A DNA stretch of 64,000 nt from an uncultured Prevotella sp. (GTDB taxonomy: Bacteria > Bacteroidota > Bacteroidia > Bacteroidales > Bacteroidaceae), in contig ONKL01000004.1 in NCBI GenBank assembly GCA_900318395.1, positions 39,769 through 103,768 of the forward strand, given 5' to 3'. How positions within the stretch are numbered: the first letter of the stretch is position 1; the number at the start of each line of letters is the position of its first letter. The translations under genes were made by a program, and so were the position numbers. Of the stretch, positions 41,375 through 48,645 are shown in pieces. Below the pieces are notes generated by a model. It searched no databases. It was given only the letters and a program-made list of their open reading frames with translations, and was not told the DNA's origin.

Positions 41375-41407
41375 CGCTCCAACGCTCCAACGCTCCATTT
41401 GGTGTTT
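41375..41407. repeat. Right copy of the 33-bp inverted repeat
   Basis: CGCTCCAA units followed by CATTTGGTGTTT form the exact reverse complement of 35239-35271. It starts 5 bases after the stop codon at 41370 and ends 25 bases before the M15 peptidase ATG. Confidence 0.85.
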
Positions 41408-41432
41408 GGGAATTATTATAATATGTGTAATT

Positions 41433-42080
41433 ATGAAACAGGTAGAAATGAATCAAAACAGTAGATTGACGCCTCATTTTACGCTGGGGGAGTTGTGCAA
41501 GACGAAGTATGTGACGGCGGATGGGAATATTCCGAGTCGGGGCGTGATTGAGAATCTGATCCGCGTTTGCGGGTGGTTGGAGGAGTTGAGAGTGGTTGCT
41601 GGGGTCAGGCGCCGAAGTAAAGTCGGGTGCGCAGTGGATGCTGGGGTCAGGCCCCAAAGTAAAGTCGGGTGCGCAGTGGTTGCTGGGGTCAGGCCCCAAA
41701 GTAAAGTCGGGTGCGCAGTGGTTGCTGGGGTCAGGCCCCAAAGTAAAGTCGCAAGCGACTGTACTTTGGCGCCAGACCCGAAGCCTGCGGGGGCTGCGCC
41801 AGAGGGGATTGTGATTAATTCGGGGTATAGGTCGCCGGAGGTGAATAGGTTGGCGGGGGGAGTGCCGTCGAGTAATCATGTGACGGGGTGCGCGGTGGAT
41901 ATACGCTGCGCGGGGAAGGAGCAGATGATACGGTATGCGGCGATACTGCTCGATATTGCCGATGAGACGAAGCGGGACTTTGATGAATTGCTGCTGGAGC
42001 AGCACGGCTCAGTCTGCTGGCTGCACTTCGCGGTGAGGCCGAAGGATAATCGCAGGAAGATCGCCTTCCTGAAAGTTTAG
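41433..42080 (+). CDS. M15-family peptidase (D-Ala-D-Ala carboxypeptidase type) split by a repeat insert
   Basis: The start was set at the ATG at 41433 (MKQVEMNQNSRLTPHFTLGE). The 215-residue protein has the M15 core: LGELCKTKYVTADG, INSGYRSPEVNRLAGG, the metal-binding SSNHVTGCAVDIRC and WLHFAV near the end. Such peptidases cleave peptidoglycan stem peptides and in phages act as endolysins. Between WLEELR and the SGYRS motif lies an in-frame insert of about 60 residues made of 14-residue units (AGVRPQSKVGCAVV), encoded by 42-bp repeats and a palindromic element. Typical family members pass directly from helix to strand here. All catalytic motifs remain, so it may still be active. Confidence 0.85.
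   Translation: MKQVEMNQNSRLTPHFTLGELCKTKYVTADGNIPSRGVIENLIRVCGWLEELRVVAGVRRRSKVGCAVDAGVRPQSKVGCAVVAGVRPQSKVGCAVVAGVRPQSKVASDCTLAPDPKPAGAAPEGIVINSGYRSPEVNRLAGGVPSSNHVTGCAVDIRCAGKEQMIRYAAILLDIADETKRDFDELLLEQHGSVCWLHFAVRPKDNRRKIAFLKV
41595..41779 (+). repeat. 42-bp tandem repeats ending in a 53-bp palindrome inside the M15 gene
   Basis: Units start at 41595, 41637, 41679 and 41721. Each carries GGGGTCAGGCCCCAAAGTAA or a close variant. The last runs into a palindrome (41727-41779) identical, on the other strand, to the two copies at 33787 and 34040. Unit length is a multiple of three, so the frame stays open. Confidence 0.9.
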
Positions 42081-42094
42081 GCGATGAGACGGAA

Positions 42095-42129
42095 GAAGCC
42101 CTGTCAAGACTCATGCTCGGCAGGGCTTC
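42095..42129. terminator. Hairpin between convergent M15 and outer-membrane protein genes
   Basis: Stem GAAGCCCTG / CAGGGCTTC with a 17-base loop lies between the stop codons at 42080 and 42153. T-tracts are weak on both sides, so it may serve either gene. Confidence 0.55.
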
Positions 42130-42152
42130 AATATAATGGTTATTGGGTTAGC

Positions 42153-42812
42153 TTAGAGAGCGAACTTGTAACCTACAGTTACCTGGACTACCTGGTTCTT
42201 GCTGGTCTTGTCGCCCATATCGTCCTTGAAGATCTTGCTCAGACCGAGGTTGTAACGACCATCGATGTAGATGGGGATAGTGGGAACCTGGTAAGAAATA
42301 CCCATGGGGATTGCAATGTCAACCTTATTGCAGTTGTCTTTGATAGACTTGTCGAAGTTTACGTTGGTGTTTTCATCCTTCAACTCATATTTCAAATTGG
42401 CACTTGTCAGGAAGCCAAACTGAACACCAGCCTTGATGGCAAAGCCCTTGAAGAGGTAAACGTTAGCAACAATAGGAAGATTAATATAGCCAAGCGCAAT
42501 TCTTGGTTCTTTCAGCTCAGCCTTACCCTCTTTGTAATCACTCCACTTGCAACCCTGCATAGAGTAGTTCAGACCAGCAGCGAGGCTGAATGGCTTAGCA
42601 ATCTGATACTCGAACTCGGCACCGATCAGAGCACCTGTATAAACAGATTTGTCGAGATCGACATTGTAACCAATAGGTAATTTAGGCATATTGCTTACCT
42701 TACTGAGAGTTCCACCAATCTTTGGCTGGATAGACCATGTTCCTGGCTCAAACTGTGCGTTTGCACTTACTGCAGCTACCATCATGGCAGCAATCATCAT
42801 TAATTTCTTCAT
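42153..42812 (-). CDS. Outer-membrane beta-barrel protein (PorT/OMP_b-brl type, 219 aa)
   Basis: The start was set at the ATG at 42812 (MKKLMMIAAMMVAAVSANAQ), which gives a clean signal peptide. Alternating hydrophobic strands follow (YQIAKPFSLAAGLNYSMQG, INLPIVANVYLFKGFAIKAG, IPIYIDGRYNLGLSKIF), and the protein ends in an aromatic/hydrophobic C-terminus (VTVGYKFAL). This is the usual eight-strand-like barrel family of Bacteroidetes. Substrate and partners are unknown. A -7 box is at 42865. Confidence 0.8.
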   Translation of the reverse strand: MKKLMMIAAMMVAAVSANAQFEPGTWSIQPKIGGTLSKVSNMPKLPIGYNVDLDKSVYTGALIGAEFEYQIAKPFSLAAGLNYSMQGCKWSDYKEGKAELKEPRIALGYINLPIVANVYLFKGFAIKAGVQFGFLTSANLKYELKDENTNVNFDKSIKDNCNKVDIAIPMGISYQVPTIPIYIDGRYNLGLSKIFKDDMGDKTSKNQVVQVTVGYKFAL

Positions 42813-42864
42813 AATTTTTTTCCTTTTAGTTAATATTAATCGAAGAATAATTGTATTTCCGTTG

Positions 42865-42872
42865 CAAAGATA
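42865..42872 (-). promoter_or_regulatory. -7 promoter box (TATCTTTG) for the outer-membrane barrel gene
   Basis: The minus strand reads TATCTTTG 52 bases upstream of the ATG at 42812. Confidence 0.6.
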
Positions 42873-42977
42873 AACAAATATTTTTAATTTTAGCATAAAT
42901 TAAGATAAAAATGTGATATTTTGATGGAAAAATTTGACGTAAGGCAAGGTTTTCTTGGTTATTTCGTGATAAAAGTG

Positions 42978-42985
42978 TAAATTTG
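42978..42985 (+). promoter_or_regulatory. -7 promoter box (TAAATTTG) for dsbD
   Basis: TAAATTTG ends 4 bases before the first ATG (42990) and 7 before the second (42993). TTG at 42955-42957 fits the -33 element. The mRNA is probably leaderless. Confidence 0.6.
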
Positions 42986-42989
42986 CGCC

Positions 42990-45032
42990 ATGATGAAGAA
43001 GATTATTTTTACGATATTGGCATTGGTCATGGCATTAGCCGTTGAGGCTCAATTGGTTGACCCTGTACATTTCACCTCTGAGCTGAAGACTGGCAAGGGA
43101 GCCGAGGCAGAGATAGTGTTTCATGCGACGATCGACGACGGCTGGCATGTCTATTCGACGGAGATCGGCAAGAGCGGTCCGATAGAGGCGACTTTCCACG
43201 TGGTGAAGCTTGAAGGTGCCGAACTCGTGGGGAAACTGAAGCCCAAGGGGCAGCCTATCAAGAAGATGGACAAGCTCTTCGACATGGAGCTGAAGTATTT
43301 CGAGCACGAGGCGACCTTCGTGCAGAAGATCCGTTTTACTAAGCCAGAATATACGATCGATTGCTATCTGGAGTATGGCGCGTGCAGCGAGAAGAGCTGT
43401 CTGCCTCCGTCGGAGGTGGAGCTGAAGCAACAGGGCAGAAGCCCTGACTTGAGGAGTGAGAGTAATTCGAGGAGTGTGGAGAGTAATTCGAGGAGTGAGG
43501 AGTGTGGAGTGAGGAGTGAGGCCAGTGCTGCTGATACGGTGAGGGCTGACTCTGCGGCGGTGGTGCAGACGACATTATCCGACACTGACCTCTGGGCACC
43601 TGTCACTGAGGAATTGCGGGCGATGGGGGCTGGCGAGGATCTGGCCAAGCAGTCGCTGCTCTGGCTGCTGCTCATGGGTTTTGTGGCTGGCCTGCTGGCA
43701 GTCTGCATGCCCTGCATCTGGCCGATCATCCCGATGACGGTGAGTTTCTTCCTGAAGCGTTCGCGCGACAATCAGCGCAAGGGCATCCGTGATGCCTTCA
43801 CCTACGGACTGTCGATTATTGTGATCTATCTCGGACTGGGACTGCTCGTGACGGCTCTCTTCGGCAGCGATACGCTGAATGCCATGTCGACGAATGCGGT
43901 GTTCAACGTATTCCTCTTCCTGCTGCTTGTGGTGTTTGCCCTGAGCTTCTTCGGCTGGTTTGAGATCAAGTTGCCCGAGGGCTGGGCGACGGCTGTCGAC
44001 TCGAAAGCCTCAGAGACGAGCGGACTAGTGAGCATCTTCCTGATGGCGTTTACGCTGGTGCTCGTGTCGTTCTCGTGTACAGGTCCGATTGTCGGCATGC
44101 TGCTTGTGCAGACCACGACAACAGGCAACTGGCTGGCCCCGGCAGTGGGTATGTTTGGCTTCGCGCTGGCCTTGGCACTGCCCTTTACGCTCTTTGCGAT
44201 GTTCCCCTCGTGGCTGAAGTCGGCCCCGAAGTCGGGTTCGTGGATGACCACGCTGAAGGTGGTGCTGGGATTTATCGAGCTGGCCTTCTCGCTGAAGTTC
44301 CTCTCTGTGGCCGATCTGGCCTATGGCTGGCATATCCTCGATCGTGAGGTGTTCCTCTCGCTGTGGATCGTCATCTTCGCCCTGCTGGGTGCCTACCTTT
44401 GCGGCTGGCTGAAGTTTCAGGTCGATGAAATCGGCGGTGAGCTCAGCAAGCCCAAGTCGGTCGTCTGCATCATGGGTGGACTGGTGTCGCTGGCCTTTGC
44501 CGTCTATATGGTGCCAGGCTTGTGGGGCGCTCCGTGTAAGGCCGTCAGTGCCTTCGCCCCGCCGATGAGCACGCAGGACTTCAACCTCTATCCAAAGGTC
44601 GTCGAGGCAGAGTTCCACGACTATGAGTCGGGCATGGCCGTTGCCCGTGCGCAGGGTAAGCCCGTGTTTCTCGACTTCACGGGCTATGGCTGCGTGAACT
44701 GTCGTAAGATGGAGGCCTCGGTATGGGCAGATGCCCGCGTGGCTGACAGGCTGAGGAACGACTATGTGCTGATATCACTCTACGTCGACGATAAGACACC
44801 GCTGAAAGAGCCGATGGAGGTGACCGACGAGAAAGGGCAGAAGAAGACGCTGCGCACCGTTGGCGCCAAGTGGAGCTGGCTGCAGAGCCATAAGTTCGGT
44901 GCCAATGCCCAGCCCTTCTACGTGGCCGTCGACCCTGCTACTGGCAAGCCGCTAACAGGCAGTCGTGGCTTCAACGAAGACGTCGCTGCCTACATGGACT
45001 TCCTGAACCAAGGATTGAGGAATTATAGATAG
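42990..45032 (+). CDS. dsbD: Thiol:disulfide interchange protein DsbD-like
   Basis: After a signal peptide (MMKKIIFTILALVMALAVEA), residues 20-150 form the periplasmic DsbD-alpha domain with paired cysteines (YGACSEKSCLPP). A repeat-encoded, Ser/Arg/Glu-rich linker follows (RSESNSRSVESNSRSEE). Eight or so membrane segments carry the central pair (CMPCIWPII and SCTGPIVGML). The C-terminal thioredoxin domain has GYGCVNCRKME. It passes electrons from cytoplasmic thioredoxin to periplasmic proteins. The second ATG (42993) fits the promoter spacing best. It is upstream of the type IX secretion genes, whose substrates are exported through the periplasm. Confidence 0.9.
   Translation: MMKKIIFTILALVMALAVEAQLVDPVHFTSELKTGKGAEAEIVFHATIDDGWHVYSTEIGKSGPIEATFHVVKLEGAELVGKLKPKGQPIKKMDKLFDMELKYFEHEATFVQKIRFTKPEYTIDCYLEYGACSEKSCLPPSEVELKQQGRSPDLRSESNSRSVESNSRSEECGVRSEASAADTVRADSAAVVQTTLSDTDLWAPVTEELRAMGAGEDLAKQSLLWLLLMGFVAGLLAVCMPCIWPIIPMTVSFFLKRSRDNQRKGIRDAFTYGLSIIVIYLGLGLLVTALFGSDTLNAMSTNAVFNVFLFLLLVVFALSFFGWFEIKLPEGWATAVDSKASETSGLVSIFLMAFTLVLVSFSCTGPIVGMLLVQTTTTGNWLAPAVGMFGFALALALPFTLFAMFPSWLKSAPKSGSWMTTLKVVLGFIELAFSLKFLSVADLAYGWHILDREVFLSLWIVIFALLGAYLCGWLKFQVDEIGGELSKPKSVVCIMGGLVSLAFAVYMVPGLWGAPCKAVSAFAPPMSTQDFNLYPKVVEAEFHDYESGMAVARAQGKPVFLDFTGYGCVNCRKMEASVWADARVADRLRNDYVLISLYVDDKTPLKEPMEVTDEKGQKKTLRTVGAKWSWLQSHKFGANAQPFYVAVDPATGKPLTGSRGFNEDVAAYMDFLNQGLRNYR
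43447..43525 (+). repeat. GAGGAGTG-type repeat inside dsbD
   Basis: Units of GAGGAGTG alternate with GAGAGTAATTC over about 80 bases, in frame. They encode the variable linker between the alpha domain and the membrane domain. Confidence 0.6.
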
Positions 45033-45074
45033 CCCCTTATACAATATCTTTGGCAGGACTACGTTATTATATTG

Positions 45075-48000
45075 ATGAACGATCGTAGATGGACACAAAG
45101 GATAGGTATCTTTGTGGGGGTATGTCTGATGCTCCTCACAAGGGTGGCAGGTGTCTCTGCGCAGACGTTCTACAATCTGACCGCCCAGCAGGTCAGGCTC
45201 GGCGATCAGCTGCCTGTCTTTTCCTATCAGCAGCCGTTAGGTCCCCGTTATGCCGACTCGATCTATACCGTCACCATCGAGTATCCTGAGTTTATTGATA
45301 TGCGCGAGGCTGATATCCAGCGCTATCAGCAGATCAGCGGCGCGCCCCTGAAGGCGATGCCTCCAGTGCATCAGACGGTAGGCGTGGTGCGCAAGCAGGG
45401 CGTGCTCGACGTGTCGTTTGTCCCGCTGGTCTATCGCGACGGCCGATATCAGAAGCTCGTCAGCTTTATGCTGAAGGTGACCAGTCGGCCCAAATCGGTC
45501 AGTTATGCCAGAGGCACCCGAGGTGCAGGCGACTCGCGCTATGCAGCCCATTCCCTGCTTCGCGAGGGGAACTGGGCGAAGATCCGCGTGCCAGCGAGCG
45601 GCTTCTACCAACTGACTGAGGCACTCGTCAAGAAAGCAGGCTTTACAGATATCAGCAAGGTGAGAATCTACGGCTATGGCGGAGGCTTGCAGCCTGAGCG
45701 GCTGACAGGCGACTATCTGGCAGCTACCGACGATCTGCAGGAGGTGCCCACCTGCACGGTGAACGGCAAGCGTATCTTCCATGCCACAGGCCCCGTGACG
45801 TGGGAAACGAAGGACACTCTCGTGCGCACGCGCAATCCTTATTCTGATGAAGGCTACTACTTCCTGACAGATCGCGAGGACAGCCTCCAACAAGAGCCAC
45901 TTAACGTCGGCGAAGAGGCATTTATCGCCGAATACTATCCACTTAATGACGATTATCACACACTTTACGAGGTGGACGACTATGCCTGGTATCACGGCGG
46001 GCGAAACCTCTTCGACAAGACACTCTTCACCATCGGCACGCCACAGACCTATACGCTGGCAGCCAACGGGACTCAGGGCAGACTGGCAGTGGCTCTGACG
46101 GCCGACGGCAACTATGAGGCACGGGTGGAAGTAAACGATTCGGTGGTGGGTACCATCAACCAGGGAATCACCCTCGACAGCTATTCGAAGGCAAGGGAAA
46201 ATGTGTTTGAGTATGAGCTCAACGGCATCTTGAAGGCAGAGAACACCGTGCGCATCACTCAGACGGCAGGCGCCAATCTGCGACTCGACTACATCGCCCT
46301 GCGCCATGATGCCCCTAAGGACAAGCCCGATTTCCAGTCGCTCCCTGTGCCAGAATACGTGTATCGCATCACGAATCAGGATCATCATGCCGACGAGGCT
46401 GTGGATATGGTCATCATCATTCCCACCACCCAGCGGTGGCTGGCACAGGCAGAGCGCATCAAGACACTCCACGAGCAGCGCGACGGCCTGCGCGTGAGGA
46501 TCGTGCCTGCCGATGAGTTGTATAACGAGTTCAGCAGCGGAACCCCTGATGCCACAGCCTATCGCCGCTATATGAAGATGCTCTACGACAGGGCTGCAAC
46601 GGAGGCTGACCTTCCCAGATACCTGTTGCTCTACGGCGACGGGGCGTGGGATAACCGCTTGCGCTGTGCCGAGTGGAGCGGCTATGATGCCGATGACCTC
46701 CTGCTCTGTTTCGAAAGTGACAATTCGTTCAGTTCCGTCAACTGCTTCGTCAGCGATGATTTCTTCTGTCTGCTCGATGATGAGGAAGTGATACAGGAAG
46801 GCTCGGCCTTTCTGGGTAAGCCCGATGTGGCAGTGGGGCGTTATCCCGTAAGGACGCTGGAGGAAGCTACCGTGATGGCCGACAAGACCATCGGCTACGC
46901 TGCCAATGACCATGCAGGAGCCTGGCAAAACGTGCTCTGCTTCATGGGCGACGACGGCAACCGCAATACCCACATGCAGACTGCCGACAAGGTGGCCACG
47001 ATGGTGGAAACCAACTATCCAGGCTACCAGCTGAAGAAAATCTACTGGGATGCCTATACGCGTACCTCCTCATCGACGGGCTACAGCTATCCCGACGTGA
47101 CACGGCTCATCAAGCAGCAGATGGAGAGTGGTGCACTGATGATGAACTACAGCGGACACGGAGCACCTTACGCCTTCTCGCATGAGCTGGTGATGAAACT
47201 CGCCGACTTCGAGGCTGCATCGTCGATGCGACTGCCCCTCTGGGTGACAGCCTCGTGCGACATCATGCCCTTCGACGGACAAGAAGAGAATATCGGTGAG
47301 ACCGTGGTGCTCAACAAGCAGGGTGGGGGCGTGGCCTTCTTCGGCACTACCCGCACCGTCTATGCTACCTATAACGAAGTGATGAACATGGGCTTTACCA
47401 ACTACGTGCTGACACCTGGCATCAGCATCGGAGAGGCTGCACGCAGGGCGAAGTGCGACCTTGTGAGCAGTGGCAGCGATACGACCCCCAACAAACTGCA
47501 GTACACGCTTCTGGGCGATCCAGCCCTCCGTCTGGCCTGCCCAGGGCTGGAAGTGGTTGTCGACAGCATCAACGGACATTCGGTGACAGACAGTCTGCAG
47601 CTCAGTGCCGGCAGTGTCGTGCGTGTGCGTGGACATGTCGAGCAGCAACGGACTCTGGCATCAGGTTTCAGCGGCGTGGTGACAGCTACGGTGAGGGATG
47701 CTGAGGAGACGATCACCTGTAAGCAGAACGACGACAGCGCTGACGGCGCAGAAGAGCCCTTCGTCTATCAGGATCGCACGAAGACGCTCTATCAGGGTTC
47801 TGACAGTATCGTCAACGGCGTGTTCCATTTCACCTTTGCTGTGCCTATGGATATCAGCTATGCCGACGGCAACGGACAGATGACGCTCTATGCCATCAAC
47901 AACGAGAAGACCACTACTCTGCATGGCGAGGACGACAGTTTCGTGCTCAATGGCAGTCAGGTGGTTCAGAACGATTCGGTAGGTCCTTCCGTCTACTGTT

Positions 48001-48626
48001 ATCTGAACGCGAAGACCTTTACCAACGGTGATCAGGTGAATGCCACCCCCTATTTCATGGCAGAGCTTTATGACGATAGCGGCATCAATGCCTCTGGCAG
48101 TAGCATCGGACATGATCTGGAACTTGTCATCGACAATGATCGTGCGAAGACCTACAATCTGAATGACTATTTCACCTACGACTTCGGCGACTATCGCAGT
48201 GGAAGCATCGGCTTCAGCATTCCTCAGCTCAGCAACGGCCAGCACAGACTGCTCTTCCGTGCCTGGGATGTGCTGAACAACTCGACGGTTGCAGAACTCG
48301 TATTCAACGTTGTAGACAATCTTGGGGCAGGAGGTTTCAACGTGGTCTGCACGAAGAATCCAGCCTCGGAGCGTACGTCGTTCGTGCTGAGTCATGATCG
48401 TGCTGGCAGCAGTATCGTCGTGAAAATGGAGGTGTTCGACCTCTCAGGGCGCCAGTTGTGGAAACATTCGGAAACAGGCATATCTACTGGAAACACCTAT
48501 ACACTGAGTTGGGATTTGCGCACAGATGGTGGCAGTCGTCTGCAGACAGGTGTCTATCTCTGTCGTTTCCAGATCGACGATGGCTCGTCAAAGACCGTTA
48601 AATTGATTGTGCTAAGCAATAATTAG
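45075..48626 (+). CDS. porU: Type IX secretion system sortase PorU
   Basis: The start was set at the ATG at 45075. The 1183-residue protein has a signal peptide (ending GVSAQ), an N-terminal beta-rich domain and a gingipain-like C25 peptidase domain. The catalytic His lies in MNYSGHGAPYAF and the Cys in VTASCDIMPFD. The C-terminal 75 residues look like a type A sorting domain (VEVFDLSGRQLW-like, GVYLCRFQI). PorU cleaves the sorting domain of secreted cargo and attaches the cargo to lipopolysaccharide at the cell surface. The gene lies next to porV, its outer-membrane anchor. The length and order match characterised systems. Confidence 0.92.
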   Translation: MNDRRWTQRIGIFVGVCLMLLTRVAGVSAQTFYNLTAQQVRLGDQLPVFSYQQPLGPRYADSIYTVTIEYPEFIDMREADIQRYQQISGAPLKAMPPVHQTVGVVRKQGVLDVSFVPLVYRDGRYQKLVSFMLKVTSRPKSVSYARGTRGAGDSRYAAHSLLREGNWAKIRVPASGFYQLTEALVKKAGFTDISKVRIYGYGGGLQPERLTGDYLAATDDLQEVPTCTVNGKRIFHATGPVTWETKDTLVRTRNPYSDEGYYFLTDREDSLQQEPLNVGEEAFIAEYYPLNDDYHTLYEVDDYAWYHGGRNLFDKTLFTIGTPQTYTLAANGTQGRLAVALTADGNYEARVEVNDSVVGTINQGITLDSYSKARENVFEYELNGILKAENTVRITQTAGANLRLDYIALRHDAPKDKPDFQSLPVPEYVYRITNQDHHADEAVDMVIIIPTTQRWLAQAERIKTLHEQRDGLRVRIVPADELYNEFSSGTPDATAYRRYMKMLYDRAATEADLPRYLLLYGDGAWDNRLRCAEWSGYDADDLLLCFESDNSFSSVNCFVSDDFFCLLDDEEVIQEGSAFLGKPDVAVGRYPVRTLEEATVMADKTIGYAANDHAGAWQNVLCFMGDDGNRNTHMQTADKVATMVETNYPGYQLKKIYWDAYTRTSSSTGYSYPDVTRLIKQQMESGALMMNYSGHGAPYAFSHELVMKLADFEAASSMRLPLWVTASCDIMPFDGQEENIGETVVLNKQGGGVAFFGTTRTVYATYNEVMNMGFTNYVLTPGISIGEAARRAKCDLVSSGSDTTPNKLQYTLLGDPALRLACPGLEVVVDSINGHSVTDSLQLSAGSVVRVRGHVEQQRTLASGFSGVVTATVRDAEETITCKQNDDSADGAEEPFVYQDRTKTLYQGSDSIVNGVFHFTFAVPMDISYADGNGQMTLYAINNEKTTTLHGEDDSFVLNGSQVVQNDSVGPSVYCYLNAKTFTNGDQVNATPYFMAELYDDSGINASGSSIGHDLELVIDNDRAKTYNLNDYFTYDFGDYRSGSIGFSIPQLSNGQHRLLFRAWDVLNNSTVAELVFNVVDNLGAGGFNVVCTKNPASERTSFVLSHDRAGSSIVVKMEVFDLSGRQLWKHSETGISTGNTYTLSWDLRTDGGSRLQTGVYLCRFQIDDGSSKTVKLIVLSNN

Positions 48627-48645
48627 ACCAGATAAGCGTTATTAT

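Noticed and set aside
33626-42080. Complete prophage or integrative element
   Set aside because: KilAC-like, VapE-like and M15 genes suggest phage ancestry, but there is no integrase, capsid, terminase, tail or clear attachment site.
45237-46973. 578-codon open frame antisense to porU
   Set aside because: A mirror frame of porU with no recognisable domain. Long antisense frames are common in this GC-balanced coding DNA.
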